From contig NC_058148.1 in the NCBI RefSeq assembly GCF_011075055.1, forward strand, positions 14,501,969 through 14,565,968: a stretch of 64,000 nucleotides of DNA. The letters run 5' to 3'. Made by a program: the position numbers and the translations under genes. Below the pieces are notes generated by a model. The model searched no databases and was not told the DNA's origin. It saw only the letters and a list, made by a program, of their open reading frames with translations. The DNA comes from Mangifera indica (taxonomy: Eukaryota; Streptophyta; Magnoliopsida; Sapindales; Anacardiaceae). Of this stretch, positions 47,239-60,600 are shown in pieces. How positions within the stretch are numbered: the first letter of the stretch is position 1; every line of letters starts with the position of its first letter.

Positions 47239-48840
47239 AGCTTTGTTTTTTTTTTTTTTTTCCCTTCTTTAAATTGTTTACAGCAATTGTCCAGATTGAA
47301 AAATGCAGAGTTATGGAGCCCTTTCCAAGGAAAACAGGGTCTTCTGATCATTTTCATGTATTTTTTCGGGCTTCTATAATAAAATGGTCTCAAATTAATT
47401 TTTATCAGACAAAAATATTATCCGAAAAAACAGATCGACCACTTGAATACACTAGTAATTGGTATAAGCCAAATCTTTAATGTAATTTTATGTTGTTTTT
47501 ATTGCAATTACATTTGTCCTAACAAATTTTTATTTACATATTCCCTATATTAGGGAAGAAATAGTAGAAACTAGTTGCCAAAAGAGGCCACTACTCTTCA
47601 GGTTTACAGACAGGGAATTACCTAAGACCTAACAATGTTTGATAGGAGCTCACAAGCTTTATCATGCCCAAGCAATGTGAGATATCCACATGCACCCTTG
47701 TGCTATCCATCAACTTCTTTTCAAGTTTGAGGAATTTGAATCCAAAAGACAGAATGCAACAAAACAAAAATGAAACACACACTGTCTAAAGATATGATTC
47801 TGGAAACCCTTCCTTTTTGCTAGGGAAGTATGGGTAAGCCAGAACACCAAACTGCAGAAATGAAAAAAAAGTACAATAAGCATGCGAATCTTGGCAAGAA
47901 GAAAAGCCAACAGCAATGAAGAAGGCACAGAAAAGCACATGGGTTCAACGAGTAGTTAACAGGATTCCATATCAAATTTGAAAACTGATCAGCATATTTT
48001 AACTCATATATCAAGTGAATGTAGATAGAAGAGGTGAAAACGAACATGAAAGCTAGTTCTGAACATAACAAAAATTCATTCATGGTAATAAAGAGGCATT
48101 TCACCCTAGCCACACATAATTAAAAATCAAGAACTGAGTTGGTGAGAACTTAATTGGTTTAGAACAAAGCTTAGCACAATAGATCTTCTACAGAAAATGT
48201 GCAGACAGAAAATCTGTATAATGTGCTCCACCCTGCCCGTGGCGATGAATTGTACATGGACACAATTCCCCCATCATATTAACCAATTTTAAACAAGCAC
48301 TAAAGACAAAATGCACCTTTATCCCATAACTGTCCTAAAAAAAGAATAAAAACTGGAGAACTGTGAGAAGATTCACAAAATCAAATGCCAGGAAATGATA
48401 GTTTCATGGTACTCCAATAATTAAAAAGCCACAAACTCCATGCTTCAACAGTAACACAAAAACTTAAATTACTTAACCAGATATCAACATGCCAAAGATA
48501 AAACGAAAAGGGTTTCAAAGCTAATCTTAAAAGAACACACGACCATTCGAAAGATTAACAGGATGTACAAGATGGGTAGCTGTCAAATATTGTACCTCGA
48601 ATTGGAAAGAAGGCACTTGGACTTCAAAAGTCTTGCCCAAGTAAAACTTGAACTGGTAAACCCTGAAACTCAATTTCAGAGAAACGGATACAGAGTTGAG
48701 TTCGTTTTATTTTTTGTAAATTGAAAATCCACCATTTTTAACTGCAAGCACCTAATATTCCAGAATTATTTTGCCATATTCAATCAAAGTTAGCCTTGTA
48801 ATTTTAAAAGCATATATTGAATTCTTTGATTGGAAAATAG

Positions 48841-48980
48841 TGGCCCCTTTAAGCAACTTCTTTGTTATGGCTGGAGGAAGGTACGTTTTCATTCCAAGGC
48901 AAAACATCAAAAAACCAACCAGCAGGGCCAGGGTGGATTTGAGGCTCCAGTTCTGATCAATGATTGGCTTAAAGGGGCTA
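48841..48980. repeat. Short foldback, TGGCCCCTTTAAGC ends
   Basis: GCCCCTTTAAGC near 48843 and its exact inverse GCTTAAAGGGGC near 48967 lie about 110 bases apart. The enclosed DNA includes GGGCCAGGGTGGATTTGAGG. It may be a small non-autonomous element; no target duplication was identified. Confidence 0.5.
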
Positions 48981-50459
48981 AGTATTGGACTTGTTTGTAT
49001 AAAAATGATTTAAGATAAATCAAATTCAAAGTTAAATTATTTTTAAGTTTGATTTCGAAACCCAATTCATCACCCTTTTAGATTCAAACAGGTTTACTCC
49101 GAATTGAATTCATGCTACCAAGTATGAAAACAGTTGTATATAGAAAGCATAAAAGATCAGAGTTATTTGTATTGGGCATAAAGTAAGAATTATCCATTAA
49201 AATTTCTTCTGATTGGAGATTCCAAATCAACTAATCACATGGACTTTGTTATGCTGATTAGTTACTAGATAACAATCATCTACAAGGAAACATTTATCTT
49301 CCTTTCTACACCATTCCAAAGTCTTTGTATGCTTCAAGGAAAGAATAACATTATCCCCAGAGAAAGTCCTCCCCACCCTTTATATCCCACAAATATATAA
49401 TAATCAACTAATATTCTTACTTAAAACTATTCTTGTATTCGAATTTGATTGATTGAAACTCACCCCATAATAGTCGAATTACGTCTTGCACTACATTTCA
49501 CCCTATCAAACCCAAATTTGACTAACACCAAAATATGTGAAACTGGTGGCCGAACCCCATGGAATGCCGTGACGTGACTCAAAGAATCACAAACCAAATT
49601 TTAACCAGAAAAATGTAATAGATATTAGTTAAAGTCTGCATCACATTCTTCTTTCTAAATCCATTGGCACATATTACGTATTATAATTGCATGGGGAGAA
49701 AATTTGTGAAGGCTTAAAAAGGTTCAAACAATTTGTAAATGCATGCAGATGCAATCGCTTTCTTTGAAAAGAGAATATGTACGTAAAATACCCCTTTATA
49801 ACTCAAAATCCTTCTCAGTTTCTGGTTCTTTTCCATTGGACCACCTCTCTTTCCTGACCCCTATCCAATCTCCATAAGGTGTATCGGATTAAATTGAGAT
49901 TAATGTGGGTTTTCCAGATGACAGTGCTTCAAGGAGAATACTGATGGGTTTATTACAATTTCTTTCCAAACGAAATTATACGAAATATGGATACAAACAT
50001 TGATAATTCATTTTTTTTTAATTTAAAATTATTTAATTATATAATAATATGTTCATGTTTATATTTATACAAAGTATTATTGCTAACACACCCAAGGGTT
50101 TCGATAATAACAAGTACATCTGAAAATTTGAGTTTCTGAACGAAGAAAAATAAAAAGACTTCAGTATTTTTATCTTATTATACCTCTCATATCTTAACTA
50201 ATTTGTTTTTTAGTGTGTAATTTAAATAAATAAAGAGTTTATATTTTATAATTAAAAAAATAACTTTTTTGGTTGAGTTTACTAGTATGCGTAATTACTG
50301 GGAATTTTTCGTGAAACATTGGGGGGTAACTTGTCATAATCCAGAGTTTTGCGAGGGAAGGGTTAAGTAACTTAAGTTCCCTTCACTAAATAAAATAATT
50401 AAGAAATAATTGAATAATTAACGTGGCTCAGAAAGAAGCGAGAATAATTGAGATTCTCT

Positions 50460-50760
50460 AATAACCTACCACGTGGAGAACTCTGAGTGGATTGATGTAA
50501 ATCATTCTCTAAGGGGGGCCCGCGAAGGTGTAGATTATTAGGTGGACCTGCCTAATCCGTCATCAAGGAAGTGGGTTCCTAGGTCTGAAGCGGCGCATGA
50601 GCCGTTGGATGCGCTGAGCTGATGGATTTGTAGCTTTACACCTACGCCTTTTACCCAATCATTACCGAATATTACGGCTCTCGGAATCCCAACTTGACTG
50701 CAAGCAACTCAACTCGGCTTCTCCTCTCCGCTCTGCTCGGCTTCTTCATTAACATTTTTA
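50460..50760. promoter_or_regulatory. GC-richer island with G-box, no gene attached
   Basis: CCACGTGG (50469-50476) is a full G-box. It is followed by GGGGGGCCCGCG and a CT-rich run (CTTCTCCTCTCCGCTCTGCT near 50719). In composition it looks like the promoter and leader of a gene on the plus strand, but no open frame follows. It could be a noncoding transcript start, a distal element of the S40 gene 2.4 kb away, or a relic promoter. Confidence 0.35.
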
Positions 50761-50879
50761 AATTTTTAAACAAATTGTGATAATTTTGTAATATTCACTT
50801 AAAAATAACAAATACATATACAAAAACTCAAATGTTTCCTAGAAAAATAACTTATCGTATAAAAGGTCTTTTTATGTAA

Positions 50880-51235
50880 AATATATCGGTTAGATTTGAA
50901 TCGAATCAAGTTTAAATTTATTTGAATTTAAATTTAACTTGATTTGTATATAATAGAGTTTGAGTTTAAGTTTAGATTCATCAAGTTCGTTGCAGCTAAG
51001 CTCAAACTTTGTTTAAATTCGATTCAACTCATTTCAAGTTTGAACTTTTAACTAACTTGTTATTAAAACGATAAAATTTTAACACATATTAGTCAAAACG
51101 ACATCATTTTATATTAAAATTTTTAACTCGCAAGCTCGAGCTTGAGCTTGTTTTAGGTTGATTCATTTTGGGCTCGTTCGAGCTTAGCTCAAGCTCAAAC
51201 GAGTTTGGTTTAAATACAACCTTATGAAAGACTTG
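50880..51235. repeat. Dispersed repeat, copy with AACGACATCATTTT core
   Basis: GAGCTTGAGCTTG-rich ends flank a core (51060-51130) that reads TTAGTCAAAACGACATCATT. The reverse complement of this core matches 63248-63318 at most positions, so the two are opposite-orientation copies of one repeat. Ends are worn. Confidence 0.7.
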
Positions 51236-53065
51236 TAGACTTGCTATCCAAGTTGTTTTAAAAAAAAAAGCATATTAAATTATATATTTATCATATCAGC
51301 AATTTTATTAATATGAATTAAAATGCCCTTTTAGAAAATTGATAATGTGGGAAAAGTGTATACAAAAAATTTTACAAATTTAGATATATTTATAATTTTT
51401 TTTCAAAATACAGACATGAAGAATGAAAATTTTATTATCCTATTAAAAAAAAGTACCTTATAAAATAATAAAACACAATTAAAAAAAATTAAGATTTTAA
51501 TATATAATTCGGCTACTATGATTTTAACTAATAAATTCATATAAAACAAAGTGTTTGAATATTTTTTATATCATTATCTCAAGAAACAATGACAACATTA
51601 TGTGTTGGTATGTGCAATAGTCATTTTTTTTGGTTATTTGTGGCTTTTTTTTTTTTTTTGGGGTGGTTTTGGATTAACCTAAAAATAATGCAAAACGACG
51701 TCGGGGAAATGGGAAAATTGATACTTGTATGGATGTGTCCAAAGTTGCCATCAATGCTTTTGGCAAATTCAACTAGCATTAAGTTGCATTAATTAGGAGA
51801 TTACGAGGAATATTACACAGTATGGTCAAATTTATTAATCTAGACTTTAGGCTTATAATGACAACATTAGAATATGTTAATTTGGCAAGCTATGAGGACA
51901 TATTATTACCATATGTATTTTGTCAAACCTAACTTATCCTTACAGGAAAAAAAATAAAAATTACATATCCCTTCAAATTATATTATTTTCATCCATTGAT
52001 GGATAAGGTCATAAAACCACATTTGGTCTCCAAAATTGAAACCTCTCTTTTTGACCCCTCAAATCAAAGTACATGCATTCAAAACTTAGCCGATTACTTT
52101 TTGACCCCCAAAGTTTTGTAAACATCTAATAATACCCTATTTCATGATTTCAATTAGAGGTAGATTTGATTTAAATTGTGAATAAACTTATTTTGCTCAA
52201 GTTTAGCTCGAAGACCGTCAAAACTTGTTTATAATAGTAATGGTGAGTGCTTAAAGTTTTGTCTATAAATGTGAGATTTTGGAATTTGATTGAAAGTTCA
52301 TTTATGGGGAGTGAAACAAGTAGTTAAAGTGTTTATTTTCAATATAATATTTTTGCAAATCTTTTTGGATTCAATATGAATTGGTTCAAATTTGTTTAAA
52401 AAATAATTTTACTTTAAATTTAATATAAATCGATCAACTCAAATATTTAGATAAACTCAAATTTAATTTACTATTTTTGCTCGTTTAACTCAAATTTAAT
52501 TTGAGCTTAAATCCAATTTAACCTATTAAAATGATGATTTTGTCAATTTTACCTCACATTAATAATATTAAGAAGACCCAAAAAAAAGAACGTAATGAAT
52601 TGATAAGGTTGCCCTTTAACACCTAAATTAGGAAGGAAAAAAAAAAAAGGGATAACATTGAGTATTTTCAAAACCAATAAAAAGAACAAACATTTTACAA
52701 TAGATTTGGGGTCCACTTAATTTATTCAAAACCTTATCCAAAAAGAAAAAGAAATGAAGCAAACTCAACTCAAGGTGAGAAGCCAACTAAGTCAAGTCAA
52801 AAAAAAAAAAAATAATAATAATAAAATCAAGCAAAGAAAGAAAGGCGCGTAAGCCAGAAGAAACGTAGATTTGGCTGGGCTGGACAGGTCACAGAACAGT
52901 GCGGTGTGCAAGAAACTGCAGCCGAATATCGTACACAACACTACACACTGTTGGCGGGACCGCACTCAACGCCTTTTCTATATGGCACCATCTGACAACA
53001 TGTACAATCAATCAACTTTTAATAATTAAAATTCCTTTTTTATATACAGTTTTCAGATTCTCACC
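51236..53065. other. AT-rich intergenic DNA upstream of the S40 gene
   Basis: No gene. Dispersed-repeat debris (AAATTTGAATTTAA-like words) occupies 52150-52530. A-runs at 52629-52647 and 52800-52815 are followed by (AAT)n. The last 250 bases are the likely S40 promoter. Confidence 0.5.
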
Positions 53066-53072
53066 TATAAAT
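53066..53072 (+). promoter_or_regulatory. TATA box of the S40 gene
   Basis: TATAAAT lies 65 bases before the start codon at 53131, leaving a short leader of about 30-35 bases that is CT-rich. Confidence 0.55.
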
Positions 53073-53130
53073 CCCCTCTCCCATTTCCCTTTTTTTGCTT
53101 ATTCTAATTCCCATCCTCTTCATTTCTCCC

Positions 53131-53526
53131 ATGGCCGAAGAGTTACAGGAATCCGAAGTCGTCTTCTCCGATTACGATGACCGAAACGAAGAGATCAGCA
53201 ACAACAACGGCTTCTTCACCGAGCAGCACTGCGGTGGACGGGTGGTTCGGAACAAGAAGCAGAAGCAGAAGAAAGTAACGTCGGCTTCTTCTCTTCCGAT
53301 TAATATTAACATCCCGGATAATATATACCAGACGTTCGTTGATAGAGATGATCAGTTTGAAGAGGAAAACGAAGGCGGAAGAGAAACCACATTCACCCCG
53401 CCTCATGTAATCGTTGGCAGGAGAATTCCAGGGAAAATGGCGTTTTCTGTTTGTACGTTAAAAGGGAGAGATTTGAGACGAGTTCGGAATTCAATTTTGA
53501 GAATGACTGGTTTCCTGGAAGCATGA
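53131..53526 (+). CDS. S40: S40-type senescence regulator (DUF584)
   Basis: A single exon codes for 131 residues, the usual size and structure for this plant family. The N-terminal motif ESEVVFSDYDD (7-17) and the C-terminal block TFTPPHVIVGRR (88-99), then TLKGRDLRRVRNSILRMTGF (109-128), are the two family signatures. A basic run NKKQKQKK (41-48) could serve nuclear import. S40 proteins are small nuclear-targeted factors whose transcripts rise in leaf senescence and stress; the biochemical action is unknown. ATG 53131 was chosen because the family begins just before the FSDYDD motif; the upstream part of the frame (from 53095) starts with no ATG and would add a stray hydrophobic peptide. At4g18980 (S40-3), close to AG in Arabidopsis, is the likely positional counterpart. 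Confidence 0.92.
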   Translation: MAEELQESEVVFSDYDDRNEEISNNNGFFTEQHCGGRVVRNKKQKQKKVTSASSLPININIPDNIYQTFVDRDDQFEEENEGGRETTFTPPHVIVGRRIPGKMAFSVCTLKGRDLRRVRNSILRMTGFLEA

Positions 53527-56500
53527 ACTGACCTCTGATTCGGTGTGTTATTATTAGAGAAATAAGAATTCCTGGAATACTGTAATTCTTGTTAGTTTAT
53601 TGTAAAAGAAAAGCAAAGAAATTATTAGTTAATGGCAGGCAATCCGTGGAGGTTTTGACCTGCTTCTTCTTCTTCCTTGGCTTCAAGGTTACTCTTAGGA
53701 TGTTCATAATGTGATTGAAGATGGATTCAATTTCCAGAAAAAAAAAAAAAAAACCTACGGCGTTATAGTTTATGTCTTCACTTGGACAACATCAAAAGCC
53801 GTTTTTGTCAACAAAGGGATAAACTTCAGCCTCAGCAACTGTAAACAATTATAGTTTTTACAGATAAATAGATACAATCTCAATTCTGTCCTCGTTGAAT
53901 GGACTCCTTCTACTTTCCATTTGTAAGGGCAAAATTGTTTTTTTAATATACAACAGTTAAAATCCTCTCTATAAATAAAAGTTTGATTTGAACACGTGCT
54001 GTTTTAGGGCTTCAGCGTGATTCTTTTCTCATGTATGATTAATTAAGTTAATCAGAGACTAATTACTGATAAAGAAGCAACTAGTTGGCTGGCTCGGAGA
54101 TCTCTTGGTTCTCTAACCGGAATTTTGTGATCAATTCTTCTAATTTTCATATTATCATTAGGAGACTAAGTTACAATTGGGAAATGTCCAACTTGTCCCA
54201 AATTTTGTCATAAGAAAAAAACAAATATAATAAAATCCAAACTCTATTTCACCATAATAAAAATGTTTTACATGGGTCAATTTTCTAAACCGTGTGAGGT
54301 CAACGAATCAACTCAAAGATTTTGTGGAGTTGTTAGACTTGGAAATTTTGTTATCAAAAAATTTATATTAAAGAAAACGTGAGGCAAATTAAAAAGTTTA
54401 AGGATTGGACGAGTGATTTTGCAATAATTAAATTTATAAATATTTAAATAAAATAATACATTAATATTTTTTATTTTAATAACAATAATTTAATTTTGAT
54501 AATAAAATATTTTTAAAACAAAACGGGTCTCGGTGCTATAGGCGGATCACGCTGAGTGTCGATGTTGTTAACTGACAACGAGGCCACGAGGAAACGTGAA
54601 AGAAGGCAGAGACAAGTGTCGAGCATGATAAAGTTGTAGACTGTAGTGTATAAGGGCAGACAATGTCAGCTCTTCACCGCCAGAGATTCCTCTTAACTTA
54701 ACTCTTTTTATAATAAAAAATTATAAAGATGCAATACGATGTCGGTTCCATCAATTTATTTATTGGTTCAAGGAATTGGGTGGTTGTTGGGATGCAACTG
54801 GGATTCTGTAATACTGCTCTCTCTAGTGTTATTTTATCTTCTGAATTTTCAAACTCAATCTTTAGGGTGTCGTGTAAGTTAATACTTTTGTGAAAAATGG
54901 TGTGCTGTCAAACAACTAATGTAATTAATGCCATGGAATATTTGTTAAAAACAGAAAAATATTATAAAAAACAATTTAAATGATAAAAGTGTGTGTATAA
55001 TTAAAAGGTATAAATTTGAAAAAATTATTAATAATATATTAAAATAAAAATTTTTATTTATATAATATAGTAATTATTTAATTATTTATTAGATATAAGA
55101 TTTTTCTTTATTTGATTAGATTGAAAAAATAACTTAAATTAAAAATAAATCACAAAAAGAGTAGTTTAATTTCATTTAAAATAATAATAATAACCCACTA
55201 AAATATTTAAGATTTAAACTCTTTTATATATATGATATAATAAAAAAACTATAATGTTTATATATATAATAATACATTATTTGTGTTCCTAAAATATTTA
55301 TATATATATTTTAAGTACATAAATAATGTATCATTATATGATTTAATATTATGTTATCTTAAATTTAAAATTATTTAATCATATGAAAATATATTATTTA
55401 TGTATTTAAATTATATACCGAAAATATGCATGTAAAATTTTATATAAAAAATCTTATATGTTTTTTTAAAATAACAAAAATCCTCCTAGTTGTGAAATAT
55501 TTTTAAAATAACAAAAATATGCATGGAAAGTGACTCCAAAACAATTAAAAAAAAAAACTATTATTTAATGTTACAAAAGTCTTCATATTTACCTGTTACA
55601 ACTTTTGGATAAGGTGATGTACTGCCAATTTTCTTCATATTTACCTTAAGGTTAGCATGATATTTATGTTCTCCAAAAATATCAAATTTGATTAAAGATA
55701 AGTCTAATCTCGTACAACCGATAGAGCAAATGTAATCATTCAAGTTTGTCTGTTTCTTCCATCAGAATTCTGATTGGAAGAAGACACAAGAAATGTCTAG
55801 CTGATGGATATAGAAATCCAGGAGAATCATTTTGTTTTATAATTTAGAAAAAGAAAGAAGTTACAGCAATCATCCGAGTGGGTGGAAAAATTGTCAAGCA
55901 AAGAAAGTGACAAAGCAAATAGAGAAATGAAGAAGAGAGAAACGTGTTGGTAAGAATTGGCAGATTCCCGACCCATTGCGCTACTCAATATAGTTGGACT
56001 CCCTTTCCATCAGCTATTATCATACAATAATGGTTCTGTTTGTTTATATTTACATTATTGATTAATAATTTATTATGTTTGTCTATAATTAACTGCAATA
56101 ATCATATGGTTAACGCATTAATCATTCATCATCACCCACCTTATCCTATTGTTTATCAAGTTGATTAAGATTGGGGGACAACTCAAGCTAAGCTAAATGC
56201 AATTCAAATCGGAGCTATAATATATTAATACTTAATTCAAACTCAAATTTATTTAAACTATTATATAATATTATCAAAATGATAACAAAATAAATAAACA
56301 AACAAATTTTTAACTAAATTTAAGTTTTAATTTATTCAAACCGAACCATAGATTTGGTCTAAACCACTTATTAATTGCTTATACCTCGAGTTCAACTTTT
56401 GAATTGAGCTCAAACTCGTCATTTAGTTTAGTGAATTCGTAATTTCATATCTTAATTCAAATACAATATAAATAAACATTTAAAAGTTTAAAATATTTTA

Positions 56501-57613
56501 TTTTATCTCTAAAATCTTAATTTATAACTTTGAATATAAAGAATAATTAATAAATATATAAATTATAAAATTTAGTTAAATTTTTTTTAATCAAACTCAA
56601 ATAAACCTTTTTTTATCTCAAGCTTGAACTTAAGACACAAACATTTCAATTTAATAAGTTCAAGTTCTCGTTAAATATAATCAAATTAAGCTCGAACCAA
56701 ACGAACCTCGTCTCAACTCAACTCAATTACACCTGTAATATAAAGTGGATGAGAGACAAATCCAAAACTCCCCAGAAAAGGTAGATAAAATAATATATGA
56801 TAATCATAACTCTCCAAAACGCACTCAAGAGTTGGATAGGAGACTTACAGATATACCCATCTACTCACCTTACTGTGTTATGTACACTAATTTTTACAAT
56901 TCAGAATTGTAAAAGTTGTATAGGCATTGCATTTCGTTTATGGGCATTTAGAAGACCAAAACTTTCATCAGAAGAGGATTTTTCATGACCATAGAACATC
57001 AACAAGAACCAATGTATGTCACAAGTTAATCTTTCAATATCAGTAAGATACACACTGGCATTTTACAAAGAATGGCTTGCTACTAATTCTGTGTTCAACT
57101 ATGACATACGAATCCGGAATGGTGATCAATATGGCAATAAAAATTACAGGAGTTTCATAAAAATGAAAACACGAGACATGCAGCAATGACATCTCAACTT
57201 ACACGGCTGTGGTGGTAATAGAACCAAAGGCCTTGATTAATCCAGTCCATGCAGAATCAGCCTTTATGCAAAATCAGTCCTAATAAAAGGTAGAAACACC
57301 AATCACAGAACAAGCCAAAATAGAACAAGAAGAAGATTGAATAGTGCCACTCACTGTTTCCAAAGGAAAATGGACTTAAAGCTCCTGCCCTGACAGCACA
57401 ATGATGCCCAGGCAATAAAATTCTGCTTAAGTAGTATCCAAATTCAAAATCTCCGCGATGGTAAGGCAGATTTCCGGCTATTAGGTACAAAAGCAAACTG
57501 ACCCAAATCCAATGCAGTAGATGACCTTCAGTGGATAAGAACCAAGTCATAAATAATGATGCCAGTAAAGAATTTTAAAGAGCACAGAAGAACCCTAATA
57601 TTAACAAGATAAA
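53527..57613. other. AT-rich intergenic DNA between S40 and EXO1
   Basis: No gene is supported. 54900-55560 is extremely AT-rich. 56170-56740 is another decayed copy of the AAACTCAAATTT-type dispersed repeat. The last 500 bases before 57613 are less AT-rich and probably hold the EXO1 3' UTR on the minus strand; a 97-codon frame there (57257-57550) resembles nothing I know. Confidence 0.5.
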
Positions 57614-60600
57614 CTACCGCTTGGTACAAGTGTTCTGCAAGTCTTTGAGAGGAGCACGAAGACCACTAGCACGAGAACCAGATGAGGAACACCTGAATGA
57701 TGATACCACAGAAACAAATTTTTCCATTGATTTCTCTGCTATTTCAGAATAATGGCCTAAGTGTGAAATGTCGGAACCAAACTTTCCTTCATCAGTTCTT
57801 GTCTCCATAGATCTTTTGTTAAAGCTAGGATCACAACAACCTGGAGGTTATAAAAGAAATCAAACATTAAACAAATTAGAACTCTTCCGAAACATATATG
57901 GACAATGATAAGCTAGTGAATGGAGCTCAACTTGATTAAAAGAATATACATCAATTGGTAAATATAAATAAATATATATACATCTTGCCAAGATATAGTA
58001 AACTATGAGATATTGTGATGGATACTCACCATCAGTAGGAAGAGATGTACTTGCACGCATGTGCTTTGCTCTCACATTTTCCTGCAGTTAGAAACAGTTA
58101 AAACGCAAACACAATAGAAATTCTTTCCCTCCCTAGAGAGAAAGGGGAGACACATGCAAGTCAAAGAACCTACTTTTTGCACACTGTCGTTTAACAAAGT
58201 CTTCCTTTTTACAGTTGTGCCCTGGGGACAGCTATCCTCAGAAGTAAACCCAAGATTGACATTCTCAGATATATCAATGGCACCATCAACCTCAACTAGA
58301 AGCTTTTCTGGTTCATTCTCCTGATCATTCTTAATCACTTGCTTATGCTGAAAATATGAACTTCTTATGATGACCTTTCTGCCCTCCATTCTTGTCTTGC
58401 CCTCTACTGCATCAGTAAAATCTTTACTTTCAAGCTCCTTTTGCAATGGTAGAGAAGGTTTACGTATTGAAATATCAGATTGAGGAAGCAAAGTATGTTC
58501 TGGGCTTCTCTTAACCACCACATCTTTCACAGTCAAGAACAAAGAAAAGAGTCAGTATTGACTGAAAGGAAGCTATAGATCTATCTGAGAGGAAATAAAA
58601 TTATTACCATGCCGTACGGATTCTGAGCCAGGAACTTCAGATGCAAAACCATTTTTGTCCTGCAGAAAATAAGGAAAGAAGGCAAAAGAAGAGTTCAATA
58701 GGAAAGTTTCATAAATCAAATTCATATGGAAATTTTTATGGAGAGGGCTATTGCCCACATTTTCAGAGTTTACTGGGGATGGCATTGAGCAATTTATTTC
58801 ATAAGAATCCCCCTCTACAGTAACATGTTCCTCAGGGCTGAGGGAAGAGGAACCCTCTGAATTTGGAACAACAGGTGACATACGTGGGGCCCTAAATTTT
58901 CTCTTTGCTTCAAGAGATGCAAAGCCTTTGCATATTAAGGTGCAACTAATCACATAATTTGAACCCATGCACAATTAGTAAGACAGCATATAAATTTGAT
59001 GCTTGGTGGTACCATAACCTTATGACAATCATTTTCAAACACACACATCATGCCTATTATAAAACATCCTTCAGTTTCATATTCTTACAGCCATATCTGG
59101 TGACTAGCATCATGTTTCAGAAGATTTATCCCCATAAATGAAATAGGGCACATGATGACAGCATTTTGTCTCATTAGCTGGCAGAGAGAGAATTCCTATC
59201 CTAGTATTCTGAAGTGAAAAACAAATATATAATTTAACATGATTATACAAGCTTAAAACTAAAATCTCTAAACACAGGTTTTGGCATATGATATATGCGA
59301 AATCCTGATAGATAATAACATCTAACAAATGGATGTCAAAGGATACAAAAATACTTAGTCAGGAGATTCTTCTGCACAGGCAAATCAAGCTTTTTCCTCT
59401 CACTTTTAGGCCTAAAATTTTTATGGTGTGAACTTTTGTCAAGCACAAGCTGAGAACTATCGCTGGCAACCTGTTAGTTAAAAGAAGACAGAAGATTAGA
59501 CCACAAACAAAGAACAAACTCTACAATTTATGCCAAAAACAATCAGGGTTTGGGAGGGGGCACAGTTGGTTTGCACAGAAAGAAACAGAAAATTAGAGAC
59601 TTTAAGCAAATGGGGACTACCATTTTCGCATTTTAAGTGATAATAATAGGTTATTATTTATGAGAAACTCTCATTATTAAGTTTACTCCATTGCATTTTC
59701 ATACTACGAAATATTGTGGGATTAACAATTACTTTTCTTTAAGCAATCTTCTGGTTCAATACACCCTGATAGTGTCTGATAGCTGAACACACAATCAATG
59801 ATCAAAGGAATCTACACTTCAACTTAACACTCGCACACTGGGCATATAAACAAATATACATGCATACAGTATACCTGGAATGGCATTTGAGTAAAGGGGT
59901 CAAGATCACCTTGTGCTATACCTTTAGCTATATGCTGTGGTATCAATGTATTTAAGGTTAAGAAAATTCTGATGTATATTATAAAAAAGAGTTAAAATAA
60001 ATAGACACAACAGGGTAACATCCACTTCAAGGATATGGGCCTAAAAAGTCCAAATCATCATCATTGCTGCCAGATATGTCAGATAAATGTACAATATTGT
60101 CAGTGATTGGATCATAAACCCGTTGATGCTGGAAAGTCAATAGTGCTTTTTTGAATGATTCTTCATGTGAAGGAGGAACTGAAACTGTACTGTACTTCAG
60201 GTGCTTAATAACCTGAAGTGAGTCAATAAAAATTTGGTATTAAACAGAAATTCATAAAATTTCACATAAAACTTTAAGTATTTCAAAGCGAGAACATAGA
60301 CAGTTGTTGAAGCTTTAGAAAAATATTGAAAGCTCTGATCGTTTTGCTTGCGCAAGGTAACTACTTTTGTTGTTTTATCAATTGAAAGAGCTCGAGTATT
60401 AAGTTCATTCACAGTTAAACTCACCTTTTCATAACTTTTGAACTTACTAATAAGTGCATGAGCCCTTTTCAGGCCCATTCCTGGCAGTGACTGCAAATAG
60501 TCACAACCACTCAAGATGCACATCTCAAGAACCATTTGCTTCGTAAATCCTGCAAAACTGAGGTCCTTATTTTTCTGTAGCATGGAATACTGAAATTGAA

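Larger units (their letters stand above)
47239..50880. other. Intergenic DNA after the subtilase gene
   Basis: The first few hundred bases are probably subtilase 3' UTR, beginning with a T-run at 47247. I see no credible gene to 50880; frames such as 47820-48113 on the minus strand lack family likeness. An inverted pair GCCCCTTTAAGC (48843) and GCTTAAAGGGGC (48967) encloses about 110 bases. The stretch 50460-50760 is much richer in G and C and starts with CCACGTGG (50469-50476). Confidence 0.5.

Noticed and set aside
47820..48113. 97-codon minus-strand hydrophobic frame
   Set aside because: No motif, no splice partners, and the composition is that of surrounding noncoding DNA.
48600..48680. 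Possible exon on the minus strand (FKFYLGKTFEVQVPSFQFE) with acceptor-like and donor-like ends
   Set aside because: An equally long frame exists on the plus strand, no adjoining exon could be found, and I know no family with this sequence.
57257..57550. 97-codon minus-strand frame downstream of EXO1
   Set aside because: It lies where the EXO1 3' UTR is expected and resembles no protein I know.
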